From NCBI RefSeq assembly GCF_013778325.1, contig NZ_JACEIB010000003.1:372001-436000 (forward strand): a stretch of DNA of 64,000 nucleotides, written 5' to 3'. Of this stretch, positions 25,531-33,858 are shown piece by piece. Source of the stretch: Sphingomonas chungangi (GTDB taxonomy: Bacteria > Pseudomonadota > Alphaproteobacteria > Sphingomonadales > Sphingomonadaceae). The notes beneath the pieces were generated by a model. That model was not told where the DNA came from, did no database searches, and was given only the letters and a program-made list of their open reading frames with translations. The stretch's first letter is position 1. Each line of letters opens with the position of its first letter. The translations under genes were made by a program, and so were the position numbers.

Positions 25531-25576
25531 ATTTGCCCGACGAAGAAGCGGCCGGGCTTCGCACCGGTCGCCTCGC

Positions 25577-26722
25577 TCATTCGCCCAGCAGCGCCCAGGT
25601 GCCGAGGTCCTCGCCGGCCGTAAAGAACCGCTCGTTCATCGGCAGGCCGTTCTGGCCCCAATGATCCATGTTCGCCACCCATGCCTGGATGCCGTACATC
25701 ACCCAGCGCCGCATCTGATCCCAGATCTCGTCAAGGCCGATGACGTTGGTCGCGCCTTCCTTGATCAGGCAATCGCGATAATGCGCCAGGAGATCGCGGT
25801 GGCTCTGGCGCCGCTCCTCGATTGTCAGCGAGCCGACGGTGAAATAGGTGAGGTCGCGCCACGGATGGCCGCGCCGGCCGAGCTGCCAATCAAGCCACAT
25901 GCGCTCGCCGTCGGGAAGGATGTAGGTGTTGCCCTGATGGCAATCGCCAAGGATCACGCAATAAGGCGACTGGAAGTTGCGTTCAAACGTCACGAGCCGA
26001 TCGTAGGCCCGCTCGACCCGGCGTGGATCGTCGAGATAATGTTTCGGCGCGATCGCGCGGAAATTGGGATCTTCGAGATTCTTCTCGATCCACTCCCACA
26101 TGATGCGCACCTGATCGTAATCGACGGGCACGTCCATCGAGGTCGGCAGCCAGGGTGCCGCTTCGGGCGTGATCAGCGGGCTGTCCCAAAGGCCGGCGTG
26201 CAGTTTCGCCACGTCGGCGAGGCCGCTGGCGACGCCGTCAATTCCCGCATGCTGGGTGCTGTGCCCGAACTTGCCGCCGCGATCGATCAGGTCTTCCAGG
26301 ACGATCACGCCCTGGCCGGTGCCATCGTCGTCCCAGTCGGCATAATAGCAGGTCGCCGTGGTGGCGGTCATCTTGTCGGTCAGGAAATGATAGAAGCGCG
26401 CTTCGAGCGCATGAATATCGACGTTGCCGAAAAGGCCCGACCAGTTCGACTTGATGCACAGGTTGCGCGGCAGCCCCGCGGCCTTGCCGGCGCCATTCCA
26501 GTCGACCGCGACGCGCAGCTTCGTCGTGTGGCTGTCGAACAGTTCCACGACCTCCATCGAGTGCGCCACGATGTCGGGATATTTGTTCGCCATGAGCCCG
26601 CCGAGCCATTCCGCGCTCGGGGTGAAGCGTCCCTTCGGCAGCGGATCGGTGCGGCTCGGATACGGCCGGGGAACGACGTTCGGGTCGATCGCCGCGGGTC
26701 TTGCCGCCAATGTTTCAGCCAT
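25577..26722 (-). CDS. Phosphotransferase family protein (ecdysteroid-kinase/APH-like)
   Basis: A 381-residue small-molecule kinase fold. The catalytic loop is VILGDCHQGNTY (259-267), where Asp260 and Asn265 are kept and the usual first His is Leu. The metal-binding motif is LDWQ (277-280). N-lobe CIKSNW supplies the ATP-binding Lys. It resembles the 57415-58518 protein, with aligned blocks DLTYFTVGSLTIEERR and DVNYFVTTGLSIEDRR. A role in phosphorylating a hydroxylated pathway intermediate or CoA ester is inferred from ACAD10/11-type kinases. It has its own promoter with site S10. Confidence 0.85.
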   Translation of the reverse strand: MAETLAARPAAIDPNVVPRPYPSRTDPLPKGRFTPSAEWLGGLMANKYPDIVAHSMEVVELFDSHTTKLRVAVDWNGAGKAAGLPRNLCIKSNWSGLFGNVDIHALEARFYHFLTDKMTATTATCYYADWDDDGTGQGVIVLEDLIDRGGKFGHSTQHAGIDGVASGLADVAKLHAGLWDSPLITPEAAPWLPTSMDVPVDYDQVRIMWEWIEKNLEDPNFRAIAPKHYLDDPRRVERAYDRLVTFERNFQSPYCVILGDCHQGNTYILPDGERMWLDWQLGRRGHPWRDLTYFTVGSLTIEERRQSHRDLLAHYRDCLIKEGATNVIGLDEIWDQMRRWVMYGIQAWVANMDHWGQNGLPMNERFFTAGEDLGTWALLGE

Positions 26723-26770
26723 ATGATCTCTCCTTCGGCCACAGCATTCAGAAGGCTTGATCCGGATAGA

Positions 26771-26786
26771 CCTGCCCGATGGAAGG
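26771..26786. promoter_or_regulatory. CCTRYC-N4-GRYAGG site S10 (phosphotransferase promoter)
   Basis: CCTGCCCGATGGAAGG has an exact left half and one mismatch on the right. It lies 48 nt upstream of the phosphotransferase start (26722) and 155 nt upstream of the divergent dehydrogenase at 26942. Confidence 0.62.
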
Positions 26787-26941
26787 TGCCGTGCGCGCCG
26801 CCCGGTCCTGCATGCAGCGGGAGCAGATGGTCGCGAGCATGGCAGCCATGAACGACATTTGCCGTTGTGGCGATCGAATCAGGCCGCGACGGATTCTCGA
26901 CAGGCGCTATGCGGAACGCAGCGATGAAGGACGAGGCATTG

Positions 26942-27790
26942 ATGACGACAGCGGGCGTAATCGGCTTGGGCATGATCGGCAGCGGCGTCGCCCTCTGTCT
27001 TGCACGCAGCGGACATCTGGCCGCGGTCTTCGATATCCGGCCGGACGCGGCCGAAAGCCTCGACGGCGTTCCGACGGTCGCCGCTTCGCCGGCGGCGGTG
27101 GCCGAGGCGGCGGACGTCGTGATCATCGCGGTTGTCAGCGCGAAGCAGACGCTCGATGTCCTGTCCGGCCCGGATGGCGTGCTGGCCAAGGCGCGGCCCG
27201 GGCTCAAGATCGTGCTGGTCGCGACCGTCGCGCTCAACGATCTGGTCGAAATCCGCAAGATCACCGACGCTGTCGGGGTGGCGCTGATCGATTGCGGCGT
27301 CACCGGCGGCCAGAAGGCACGCGAGAACGGCCTCGTCTGCCTGGTCGGCGGCGCCGACGCGGAGGTGGAGGCCGTGCGGCCCGTGCTCGAAGGCTTTGCC
27401 AAGCTCGTTGCCGTCATGGGAGGACCGGGCGCGGGCATGGCCGCCAAGATCGCGCGCAACATGATCGTGTTCGGCTGCCTTCGCGCGGGCTACGAAGCGG
27501 CGGTGATGTGCCGCAACACCGGCGTCGATATCCACCGGCTGAGCGACGCGATCGATGCGAGCAGCGAAGGCGTGGGCGGCCCGCTCATGCTCATGACGCG
27601 CCCCGATCCCGCCGCGAGCGAGCAGGAGGCGGGGCTGCGCGAATACACCCGCGGACTGATGATCAAGGATCTCGACGCGGCGATCGCCGCAGCCGCGGAT
27701 TTCGGTTTCAGCGTTCCTTTGATCGAGCTTACCAAGGCGACCGATATGGCGGTCGTCGGGCTCGCCGACGTGATGGGAGAGAAAGCATGA
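26942..27790 (+). CDS. 3-hydroxyisobutyrate dehydrogenase-like NAD(P)-binding protein
   Basis: A 282-residue beta-hydroxyacid dehydrogenase: cofactor motif GLGMIGSG near the N-terminus, substrate-binding DCGVTGGQKARENG and the catalytic Lys region AAKIARNMIVFG. Family members oxidise 3-hydroxyisobutyrate, tartronate semialdehyde or 6-phosphogluconate-like substrates. ATG 26942 sits at the start of the Rossmann strand; ATG 26924 and 26867 are in-frame alternatives. It overlaps the next gene by ATGA. A beta-hydroxyacid intermediate fits the presence of the racemase and acyl-CoA dehydrogenase. Confidence 0.85.
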   Translation: MTTAGVIGLGMIGSGVALCLARSGHLAAVFDIRPDAAESLDGVPTVAASPAAVAEAADVVIIAVVSAKQTLDVLSGPDGVLAKARPGLKIVLVATVALNDLVEIRKITDAVGVALIDCGVTGGQKARENGLVCLVGGADAEVEAVRPVLEGFAKLVAVMGGPGAGMAAKIARNMIVFGCLRAGYEAAVMCRNTGVDIHRLSDAIDASSEGVGGPLMLMTRPDPAASEQEAGLREYTRGLMIKDLDAAIAAAADFGFSVPLIELTKATDMAVVGLADVMGEKA

Positions 27791-28176
27791 CGATGACGGA
27801 AGAGCAGTGGCAGAAGGGCCTCGCGGTCGTCGACGAGGTCTATGGTCCCGGCTTCAACAAGATGATGGAGCCGCTGAAGGACGTGCGCTTCAATCAGGAG
27901 ATCGTCGCCAACCAGTTCGGCAATCTGTGGGCGGATCCGGCGATGTCGGTTCGCGACAAGCGCCTGATGGTGCTGGGCGCGACCACGATGCTGGGCCGCG
28001 CCGACCTGATCGAGGTGCAGATGACCGGCGCGCTCATCAACGAGGAGTTCACGCCCGAGCAGCTCGCGCTGATCCCGTTGTTCATGCTGTTCTACGCCGG
28101 CGCCGGCAACACCACGGCGCTGTACCGGGGCATCGAGGCGGCCAAGGCCAACGTCGCCAAGAAAAAGGAAGGCTGA
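27787..28176 (+). CDS. Carboxymuconolactone decarboxylase-like protein
   Basis: A 129-residue CMD-family protein: GPGFNKMMEPLKDV, NQFGNLWADPAMSVRDKRLMVLGA and the helical C-terminus. It lacks the CxxC of AhpD peroxidases (no Cys occurs), so it belongs with the decarboxylase-type members. Translationally coupled (ATGA) to the dehydrogenase before it. A decarboxylation or isomerisation step is possible; substrate unknown. Confidence 0.82.
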   Translation: MTMTEEQWQKGLAVVDEVYGPGFNKMMEPLKDVRFNQEIVANQFGNLWADPAMSVRDKRLMVLGATTMLGRADLIEVQMTGALINEEFTPEQLALIPLFMLFYAGAGNTTALYRGIEAAKANVAKKKEG

Positions 28177-28305
28177 AGCCTGTCGGTCGGCGGGCGCGGA
28201 TCGACCGGGCTCGCCTCCAGTTACCAGGATGCGGACGTCGGTGGCGAAGCGGGCGTGGGCCGCCATCGGCGGGCGCGCACATGCTCGAGCAAAGGAGCGG
28301 ATGAT

Positions 28306-29106
28306 ATGAAGAGGCTGGAAGGCAAGGTCGCAATCGTCACGGGCGGCGGTGGCGGGATCGGCGGTGCCGTGGTGCGGCGCATGGTGTCGGAAGGCGCGCG
28401 GGTCGCGGTGGCCGACGTGTTCGAGGAATCCGCCCGCCGGGTCGCGGAGCCGCTCGGCGACAGCGCGCTCGCCGTGCAGTTCGACGCGGCCAGCGCCGAG
28501 TCGGTGAAGGCGATGGTCGAGAAGACGGTCTCGCATTTCGGCAGGCTCGACATCCTTCACAACAATGCCGCGATGACCGATCCGGTCAAATCTCCGCAGG
28601 ACACGACGACCGTCGATATCCCTCTGCCGATCTGGCAGGAGATCCTCGACATCAACCTCACCGGCTACATGCTCGGCTGCAAATACGCGATCCCGCACAT
28701 GGTCGCGGGCGGCGGCGGCTCGATCGTCAACACCGCCTCGAACTCGGGAAGCGCCGGCGATCTCGCGCGCATCGCTTATGGCGCCACCAAGGGTGCGATC
28801 ATCACGCTCACCCGCTATGTCGCAACGCAGCACGGTGCGCAGAACGTCCGCTGCAACAGCGTGGCGCCCGGTGTGGTGCTGACCGAAGCGCTCGAAAAGA
28901 CGGTGCCGGGTCTCAAGGACATCATCAAGCGTCATATCCTGACGCCGGAATTCGGCACGCCGGACGATATCGCCGCGCTCGTGGTTTTCCTCGCATCGGA
29001 TGAATCTCGCTACATTACCGGCGAAAACATCTCGATCTCCGGCGGCGGCCTGGTTCATCAGCCTCATTATGCCGATCTGAGGGCCTTCATGGAATCAGCG
29101 GCCTGA
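28306..29106 (+). CDS. Short-chain dehydrogenase/reductase
   Basis: A 266-residue SDR: TGGGGGIG (12-19), NNAA (86-89), catalytic Ser145, Tyr158 and Lys162 (YGATK), with ADV after the second strand indicating NAD preference. The 12-residue stretch after NNAA is longer than in FabG. AAAGGAGC lies before ATG 28306. The 129-nt gap from the CMD gene contains no clear CCTRYC dyad, so it may be read through from 26942 or have its own unrecognised promoter. Confidence 0.88.
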   Translation: MKRLEGKVAIVTGGGGGIGGAVVRRMVSEGARVAVADVFEESARRVAEPLGDSALAVQFDAASAESVKAMVEKTVSHFGRLDILHNNAAMTDPVKSPQDTTTVDIPLPIWQEILDINLTGYMLGCKYAIPHMVAGGGGSIVNTASNSGSAGDLARIAYGATKGAIITLTRYVATQHGAQNVRCNSVAPGVVLTEALEKTVPGLKDIIKRHILTPEFGTPDDIAALVVFLASDESRYITGENISISGGGLVHQPHYADLRAFMESAA

Positions 29107-29210
29107 TCCCGCAGAACAGATGACCCGGTCGCACGCGACTGACGCATGGCTTTTTCATTGCATCTCGATGTTTGTTTGTGCATCGCGACAAATGAACATG
29201 GAGACAAATT

Positions 29211-29510
29211 ATGCATAACGTGCTGAAAGTGGCTTTCCTCGGCTTTGCCCTTGCCTATCCTGCGGCCGCCATCGCGCAAGCACCCGCGACTGCGGCGGTC
29301 GTCAAGGTTGGTCGAATGCTGTCTTCTTCCGACGGTCACCGGCTTGGGCGGATCGATCAGCTGGACAAGGGCCCGGACGGCACTCTGATCACGGCCGAGT
29401 TGTTCAGCGACCAAGGGATTCTCTACGTTCCCGTGTCCACTCTCTCTTCGACCAATGGAACGAGCTTCGTGACCAGCCTGACTTACGCACAGGTCACCAA
29501 GGGGAAGTAA
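29211..29510 (+). CDS. Small secreted protein with PRC-barrel-like core
   Basis: A 99-residue protein with a clear Sec signal peptide (hydrophobic VAFLGFALAYPAAAIAQ, cleavage after AQA). The remaining 75 residues resemble a PRC-barrel: GRMLSSSDGHRLGRIDQL followed by ILYVPVSTL. Probably periplasmic and not catabolic; function unknown. GGAGAC precedes the start. The ATG is embedded in a perfect TTATGCATAA (29209-29218), and the upstream 60 nt are AT-richer than their surroundings. Confidence 0.75.
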   Translation: MHNVLKVAFLGFALAYPAAAIAQAPATAAVVKVGRMLSSSDGHRLGRIDQLDKGPDGTLITAELFSDQGILYVPVSTLSSTNGTSFVTSLTYAQVTKGK

Positions 29511-29588
29511 GTCCTGTCGGGGGCGCGCCGTCGTTTCGCGCCGGTTGAAGGTGGCTCGGCTCGACACGATCCCGTGACGGGCGGCCCC

Positions 29589-31247
29589 TCAGGCGGCGAG
29601 CCCTCTCGCCGCGATATAGCCCAGCGTCATCGCCGGCCCGACATTGCAGCCGTGGGCAGGCGCCTTGCCCCGCCAGATTGAATGGACATCCAGACCCGCT
29701 GCGCGCAACCCGGGAATGGCCTCGCCCTGCGCATCGAGCACGCGCGCCTCGCCATCGATGCGCAACCCCACGGTGGTCGATCCGTCACCCGGGAAAATCC
29801 GGATGGCGTAGAAGGGAGCGTTCGCGATCGGGCCGAGGCAGGGGTTCGGCGCGTGGCGATAATCGCCCAGATCGCGATCGAGAGCGCTGTCGCCCTTGTG
29901 GAAGTCCGGATCGATCCCGGTCACGGCATAGCCGTTCATCTTGGCGACGGTCGCTTCGAGCCCCGCCGCGTCGACACCGATCTTGCGGGCCAACTCGGCC
30001 AGCGTCGGCGCCTCGATCAGATAGCTGGCGGCGACCAGCTTCTTGATCGCGCCGCCGCCCGGCAGGGACAGGCCGAAACCGTATTTCTTGACGAACGCGG
30101 CATCGGCGACGAGATGCGCCGGCACCGCGCCGGCTTTGTGCATATAGTCGACGAAGGTGTTCGACGCCTCGTTGCCGAAGCGCTGGCCGCTCTTGTCGAC
30201 GGCGACGCAGCCGGGTTTCGACATGTCGATGAGGTGGGCATAGATGGCGGTCGAGCCGTCCGGCTTCTTCATCGTCGAGACCACCGACCAGACGCCGTTG
30301 GCGACATTCTCGCCGCCGGTCACGCCGCCGGCTTCCAGCCCCATGTTCATGCCGTCGCCGGTATTGCAGCCGGCCATGATCGAGATGTGCTGATCGGGAT
30401 AGGGCATGTAGGCGCGGCGCAACTGCTCGTTGCTGGAGAAGCCGCCGGTCGCCAGCACGACGCCGCGCGTCGCCTTCAGGGTCTCAGTCTTGCCATTACG
30501 GCTCACGGTGACGCCGGTAACGCCGTTCGGGCCGGTATCGAGCGAGAGAACGGAGGTATTGCGCCAGAGCGTCACGCCTGCGTCGTGGGCCGAGCGCAAC
30601 AGCCGCGCGGCGAGGGCATTGCCCATCGTGATGCGCGATCCGCGCCGCCGCCCGCGCATCTTGTCCCAGGCATATTGGGCGACGATCTTCATCATGTAGA
30701 TCATCGATTTGGGCGAGGACTTCATCTGATCGAGATGCGGCAGATCGGGCAGATCGACCATGAAACCGACCGGCGCGTTGAACTCGCTGCGCGGATCGCG
30801 CAATTCGTCGAGATAGCCGTTGAGCTTCTGGGTGCGATATTCGAGCGGGCGCAGCAGGCGGCCTTCCATGCTCGCGCCCTCGATCTCGGGATGCCAGTCG
30901 GGCGAGTGATCGGCCAGCGCGAACCGAACCTCGGTCTTGTCCTCGAGAAAACGCACCATCTCCGGCCCGGCCTGCAGATAGGCGTCGAGCACCTCGCCCT
31001 CCAGGCCCTCGCCGACGAGGGTCGCGACATAGTTGCGCGCCGCGCCGGCTGGCTCGGGAATGCCCGCCGCGATCTGGTGATGGTTGCCGGGGATCCAGAT
31101 GCCACCGCCGGAGATGGCGGTGGTGCCGCCGAACAGGTCGGTTTTCTCCAGCACCAGAACCTTGAGGCCCTTGCGCGCGGCCGTGACGGCGGCGGTCAGC
31201 CCGGCCGCGCCCGAACCGACGATGATGGCATCCCATTGCGCGCTCAT
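29589..31247 (-). CDS. FAD-dependent oxidoreductase, 3-ketosteroid Delta1-dehydrogenase-like
   Basis: A 552-residue flavoprotein of the fumarate reductase/KstD superfamily: FAD motif GSGAAGLTAA, then LEKTDLFGGTTAISGGGIWIPGN, ATGGFSSNEQ, and the C-terminal NAPFYAIRIFPGD with a Tyr matching the catalytic Tyr of KstD. The end motif reads APAHGCNVGPAMTLGYIAA where typical KstDs have YPGAGxTIGPAMT. It is thus a close but distinct subfamily. It probably desaturates a ring ketone or a related enone. It has its own promoter with site S11, divergent from GST. Confidence 0.85.
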   Translation of the reverse strand: MSAQWDAIIVGSGAAGLTAAVTAARKGLKVLVLEKTDLFGGTTAISGGGIWIPGNHHQIAAGIPEPAGAARNYVATLVGEGLEGEVLDAYLQAGPEMVRFLEDKTEVRFALADHSPDWHPEIEGASMEGRLLRPLEYRTQKLNGYLDELRDPRSEFNAPVGFMVDLPDLPHLDQMKSSPKSMIYMMKIVAQYAWDKMRGRRRGSRITMGNALAARLLRSAHDAGVTLWRNTSVLSLDTGPNGVTGVTVSRNGKTETLKATRGVVLATGGFSSNEQLRRAYMPYPDQHISIMAGCNTGDGMNMGLEAGGVTGGENVANGVWSVVSTMKKPDGSTAIYAHLIDMSKPGCVAVDKSGQRFGNEASNTFVDYMHKAGAVPAHLVADAAFVKKYGFGLSLPGGGAIKKLVAASYLIEAPTLAELARKIGVDAAGLEATVAKMNGYAVTGIDPDFHKGDSALDRDLGDYRHAPNPCLGPIANAPFYAIRIFPGDGSTTVGLRIDGEARVLDAQGEAIPGLRAAGLDVHSIWRGKAPAHGCNVGPAMTLGYIAARGLAA

Positions 31248-31324
31248 AGGGTCTCCGTCGTTTGGCAGCCGTGGTCGGCCGCTCTTCTCGATCGTGCACG
31301 CTAGTCAGGCCCGTGCATGGAGTA

Positions 31325-31340
31325 CCTGCCTTTGGAAAGG
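31325..31340. promoter_or_regulatory. CCTRYC-N4-GRYAGG site S11 (KstD-like / GST divergent promoter)
   Basis: CCTGCCTTTGGAAAGG has an exact left half and one mismatch on the right. It lies 77 nt upstream of the flavoprotein (31247) and 65 nt upstream of the GST (31406), at similar distances from both starts. Confidence 0.7.
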
Positions 31341-31405
31341 CGGCTCGCTCGCCAAAGAATGCGCTGCATCACGATACGTTCACTCTTTGCCGAGGACGCC
31401 CGACC

Positions 31406-32032
31406 ATGCTCACGCTCCATCATCTCAGCGATTCCCGGTCGCAACGGACCCTGTGGCTGCTGGAGGAACTTGGTCTGCCTTATCGCCTCGTCCGCTACCA
31501 GCGCGTTCCTGAGACGATGGCGGCGCCGCCGGAAATGAAGGCGCTGCATCCGATAGGGAAGGCGCCGATCCTGGAAGACGAAGGACGGCGGATGGTCGAA
31601 TCCGGCGCGATCACGCAATACATACTGTCCCGCTATGGGGACGGAGGCCTCGCGCCGGCACCGACCGGCGAGGACTATATGCGCTATCTCGAACTGCTCG
31701 AGATCGGTGTCGCGAGCGGCATGACGCCCGTGCTGCTGAGCGTCTATGCCCGCATGGCGGGCCTGCCGACAGGTGAGCTCGATGCAGCAGCCGAGCGCGA
31801 ATATGCTTTGGTGCTCGGCTATCTCGAAAGCATCCTCGCGCACGGGCCCTGGTTGCTCGGCAATCGGTTTTCGGCGGCGGACATCCAGGCCAGCTTCGTT
31901 CCCGCGCTGGCACGGTTCCTGGGCTCCATCGCCGCTTATCCCAACATAGTCGCCTGGCTGGAGCGGCTCGAGGCCCGCCCCGCATTCCGCGCCACGATCG
32001 AAAAGGGCGGCCCCTTTATCTACGTCGGCTAG
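31406..32032 (+). CDS. Glutathione S-transferase
   Basis: A 208-residue GST. The N-terminal thioredoxin-like domain has SDSRSQRTLWLLEELGLPY, the cis-Pro of GKAPIL and the glutathione-binding ESGAI. The helical C-terminal domain includes GNRFSAADIQASF. In catabolic clusters GSTs act as isomerases, dehalogenases or ether-cleaving enzymes, or detoxify reactive intermediates. The ATG at 31406 is where the fold begins. It is first of a long same-strand series reaching 38852. Confidence 0.9.
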   Translation: MLTLHHLSDSRSQRTLWLLEELGLPYRLVRYQRVPETMAAPPEMKALHPIGKAPILEDEGRRMVESGAITQYILSRYGDGGLAPAPTGEDYMRYLELLEIGVASGMTPVLLSVYARMAGLPTGELDAAAEREYALVLGYLESILAHGPWLLGNRFSAADIQASFVPALARFLGSIAAYPNIVAWLERLEARPAFRATIEKGGPFIYVG

Positions 32033-32144
32033 GCCGGCGGGCAGCATTGCGACAGAGGTGGCAGGTTGGGGCGTTCGTTGGCGGTTGGGTCGCCGGCGAG
32101 GCCGCCTTAGAGGTTTGACGTTTCAGATTCGGTCGGAGGCAGCG

Positions 32145-33335
32145 ATGAGCGACGAGCAGGGCGTCTATGAATGGGAGCAGCTGCTGGACGATCTCCGTCC
32201 GCTGGGCGAGCAGATGCGCCAACGCCTGCCCGAACGGCTGCGGGCCGATCCCCATGTCCGCCAGGAGTCCGTCCGGCTCCTGCTGATGGGCCTGCTGCGG
32301 ACGACCAACGATGCGATCATCCACGATCGCGAGCATCCGATGTTCGTGCCCGAGCTCAACATCGTGCAGAACATCTTCCAGCCGAACTCGGACACGATCT
32401 ACAAGGCCGCGCTGATCGGCAAGGGCGGGAGCTATCGCCTGCACGGTGAGCGTGGTGACGTGCGGCTCATGGTGCTCGCGCAACTCGGCCCCGACACGCT
32501 GCGCACTGGGCAGCATCATCCCGCGCTCGACACCAACGATTTCAAGACGCTTCCGCTCGATTCCGACGGCCGCTTCGATGTCGTCATCTCGCCGGAAAAG
32601 CCCACTGACTGGGACGGCGCGTGGTGGCCGCTGCACCCCGAGTGCGAGAAGTTCATGCTGCGCATCGTCGGGTGCCGCTGGGGCGACGAGCGCGAGCCGC
32701 GCTTCGGCATCGACCGGCTGGACACACCGGCTCCCAAGGGGCGTCCCAGCCTCGCCCAGCTCGCCGCGCGCTTCGCCGAGATTCCCTTCACCACGCGCAC
32801 ATGCGCGCTCGCCTTCCCTGACAAGGTCGAGAAGATGCGCGAGACGCTGCTCAACCAGCTCCAGGTCGTCGATTTCTCGCAGATGAGCGGGCTGCAGCGC
32901 CAATCCTATTACGAAGGTGCCTATGATCTCGCCGAGGACGAGGCGCTGATCACCGAGGTCGCGATCCCCGACGAGGTGGGTTACTGGTCGCTGATCCTCA
33001 CCAACGAACTGTACGAGACGACCGACTGGTACAACAACCAGTCCAGCCTTAACGACGCGCAGGCCGTGGTCGACAGCGATCGGGTCTTCCGCGCGGTGAT
33101 CTCCGCGCGTGATCCGGGGGTGCACAACTGGCTGGACACCGCCGGCTATCCGCGCGGTGCAATACAGGGACGCTGGTTCGATACCGACCAGCGGCCGACG
33201 CCGGCGATCAAGAAGGTCAAGGTCGACGAGGTCCTGTCGCACCTGCCGCCCGGCACAAGAAAGGTATCGACCGAAGAGCGCGATGCGATGCTCCGCCGGC
33301 GGCGCATCAACGGGCACATGCGCACGCTCTGGTAG
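32145..33335 (+). CDS. DUF1214 domain protein
   Basis: A 396-residue homologue of the protein at 19851. The C-terminal block reads VGYWSLILTNELYETTDWYNNQSSLNDAQ then DPGVHNWLDTAGYPRG. An N-terminal domain (NIVQNIFQPNSDTIYKAALIG) resembles the DUF1254-like segment often fused to DUF1214. No signal peptide. The start at 32145 follows TCGGAGGC. It is followed 9 nt later by a SnoaL gene, indicating one operon. No function can be assigned from sequence. Confidence 0.8.
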   Translation: MSDEQGVYEWEQLLDDLRPLGEQMRQRLPERLRADPHVRQESVRLLLMGLLRTTNDAIIHDREHPMFVPELNIVQNIFQPNSDTIYKAALIGKGGSYRLHGERGDVRLMVLAQLGPDTLRTGQHHPALDTNDFKTLPLDSDGRFDVVISPEKPTDWDGAWWPLHPECEKFMLRIVGCRWGDEREPRFGIDRLDTPAPKGRPSLAQLAARFAEIPFTTRTCALAFPDKVEKMRETLLNQLQVVDFSQMSGLQRQSYYEGAYDLAEDEALITEVAIPDEVGYWSLILTNELYETTDWYNNQSSLNDAQAVVDSDRVFRAVISARDPGVHNWLDTAGYPRGAIQGRWFDTDQRPTPAIKKVKVDEVLSHLPPGTRKVSTEERDAMLRRRRINGHMRTLW

Positions 33336-33344
33336 GAGAGGCAA

Positions 33345-33803
33345 ATGGACGTCCTGACAAAGCTGGAAGCATATGACGCGATCCGCACCGTGAAGGCCAA
33401 ATATTGCCGCTTCCTCGACAGCAAGGACTGGCAGGGCTTGGAAAGCATCTTTGCGCCAGACATCGTGCTCGATGTGTCCGAGGATACCGGAAAGCCCCCC
33501 TTCGAGGGGCGGGAAGCCGCGATCGACTGCATTCGCTGGTCGGTCGCCGATGCCAAGTCCGCGCACCAGATCCACTTTTCGGAAATCACGTTGGACGGCG
33601 AGGATGCTGCCGATGTGATCACCCCGATGCAGGACCGGGTCGTCTGGGCACCGGGCAAATGCCCCGTGCCCGGCGTCGCCTCGATCACCGGCTACGGCCA
33701 CTATCGCGAACGCTACGTGAAGCGGGATGGCGCCTGGAAGATCGCGCATCTCCAGCTGACGCGCCTTCATGTAGAAGTCCACCCCGAGCCTGCCGCGGGA
33801 TAG
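33345..33803 (+). CDS. SnoaL-like protein
   Basis: A 152-residue NTF2-fold protein: EAYDAIRTVKAKYCRFLDSKDWQGLESIFAPD, followed by GHYRERYVKRDGAWKIAHLQLTR. The Tyr/Asp/His pattern resembles SnoaL_4 proteins. GTAGGAGAGG precedes the start. It lies between a DUF1214 gene and a luciferase-like gene in the same direction. Confidence 0.85.
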   Translation: MDVLTKLEAYDAIRTVKAKYCRFLDSKDWQGLESIFAPDIVLDVSEDTGKPPFEGREAAIDCIRWSVADAKSAHQIHFSEITLDGEDAADVITPMQDRVVWAPGKCPVPGVASITGYGHYRERYVKRDGAWKIAHLQLTRLHVEVHPEPAAG

Positions 33804-33858
33804 GCGCGCGCGGGCGGCGGTGCGCCCATCGCGCGGCGATGAGAAGCTGTGAGGATCT

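Noticed and set aside
32059-32065. TGGCAGG 79 nt before the DUF1214 start at 32145 as a dyad site.
   Set aside because: Only the right half is present; the left half does not match.
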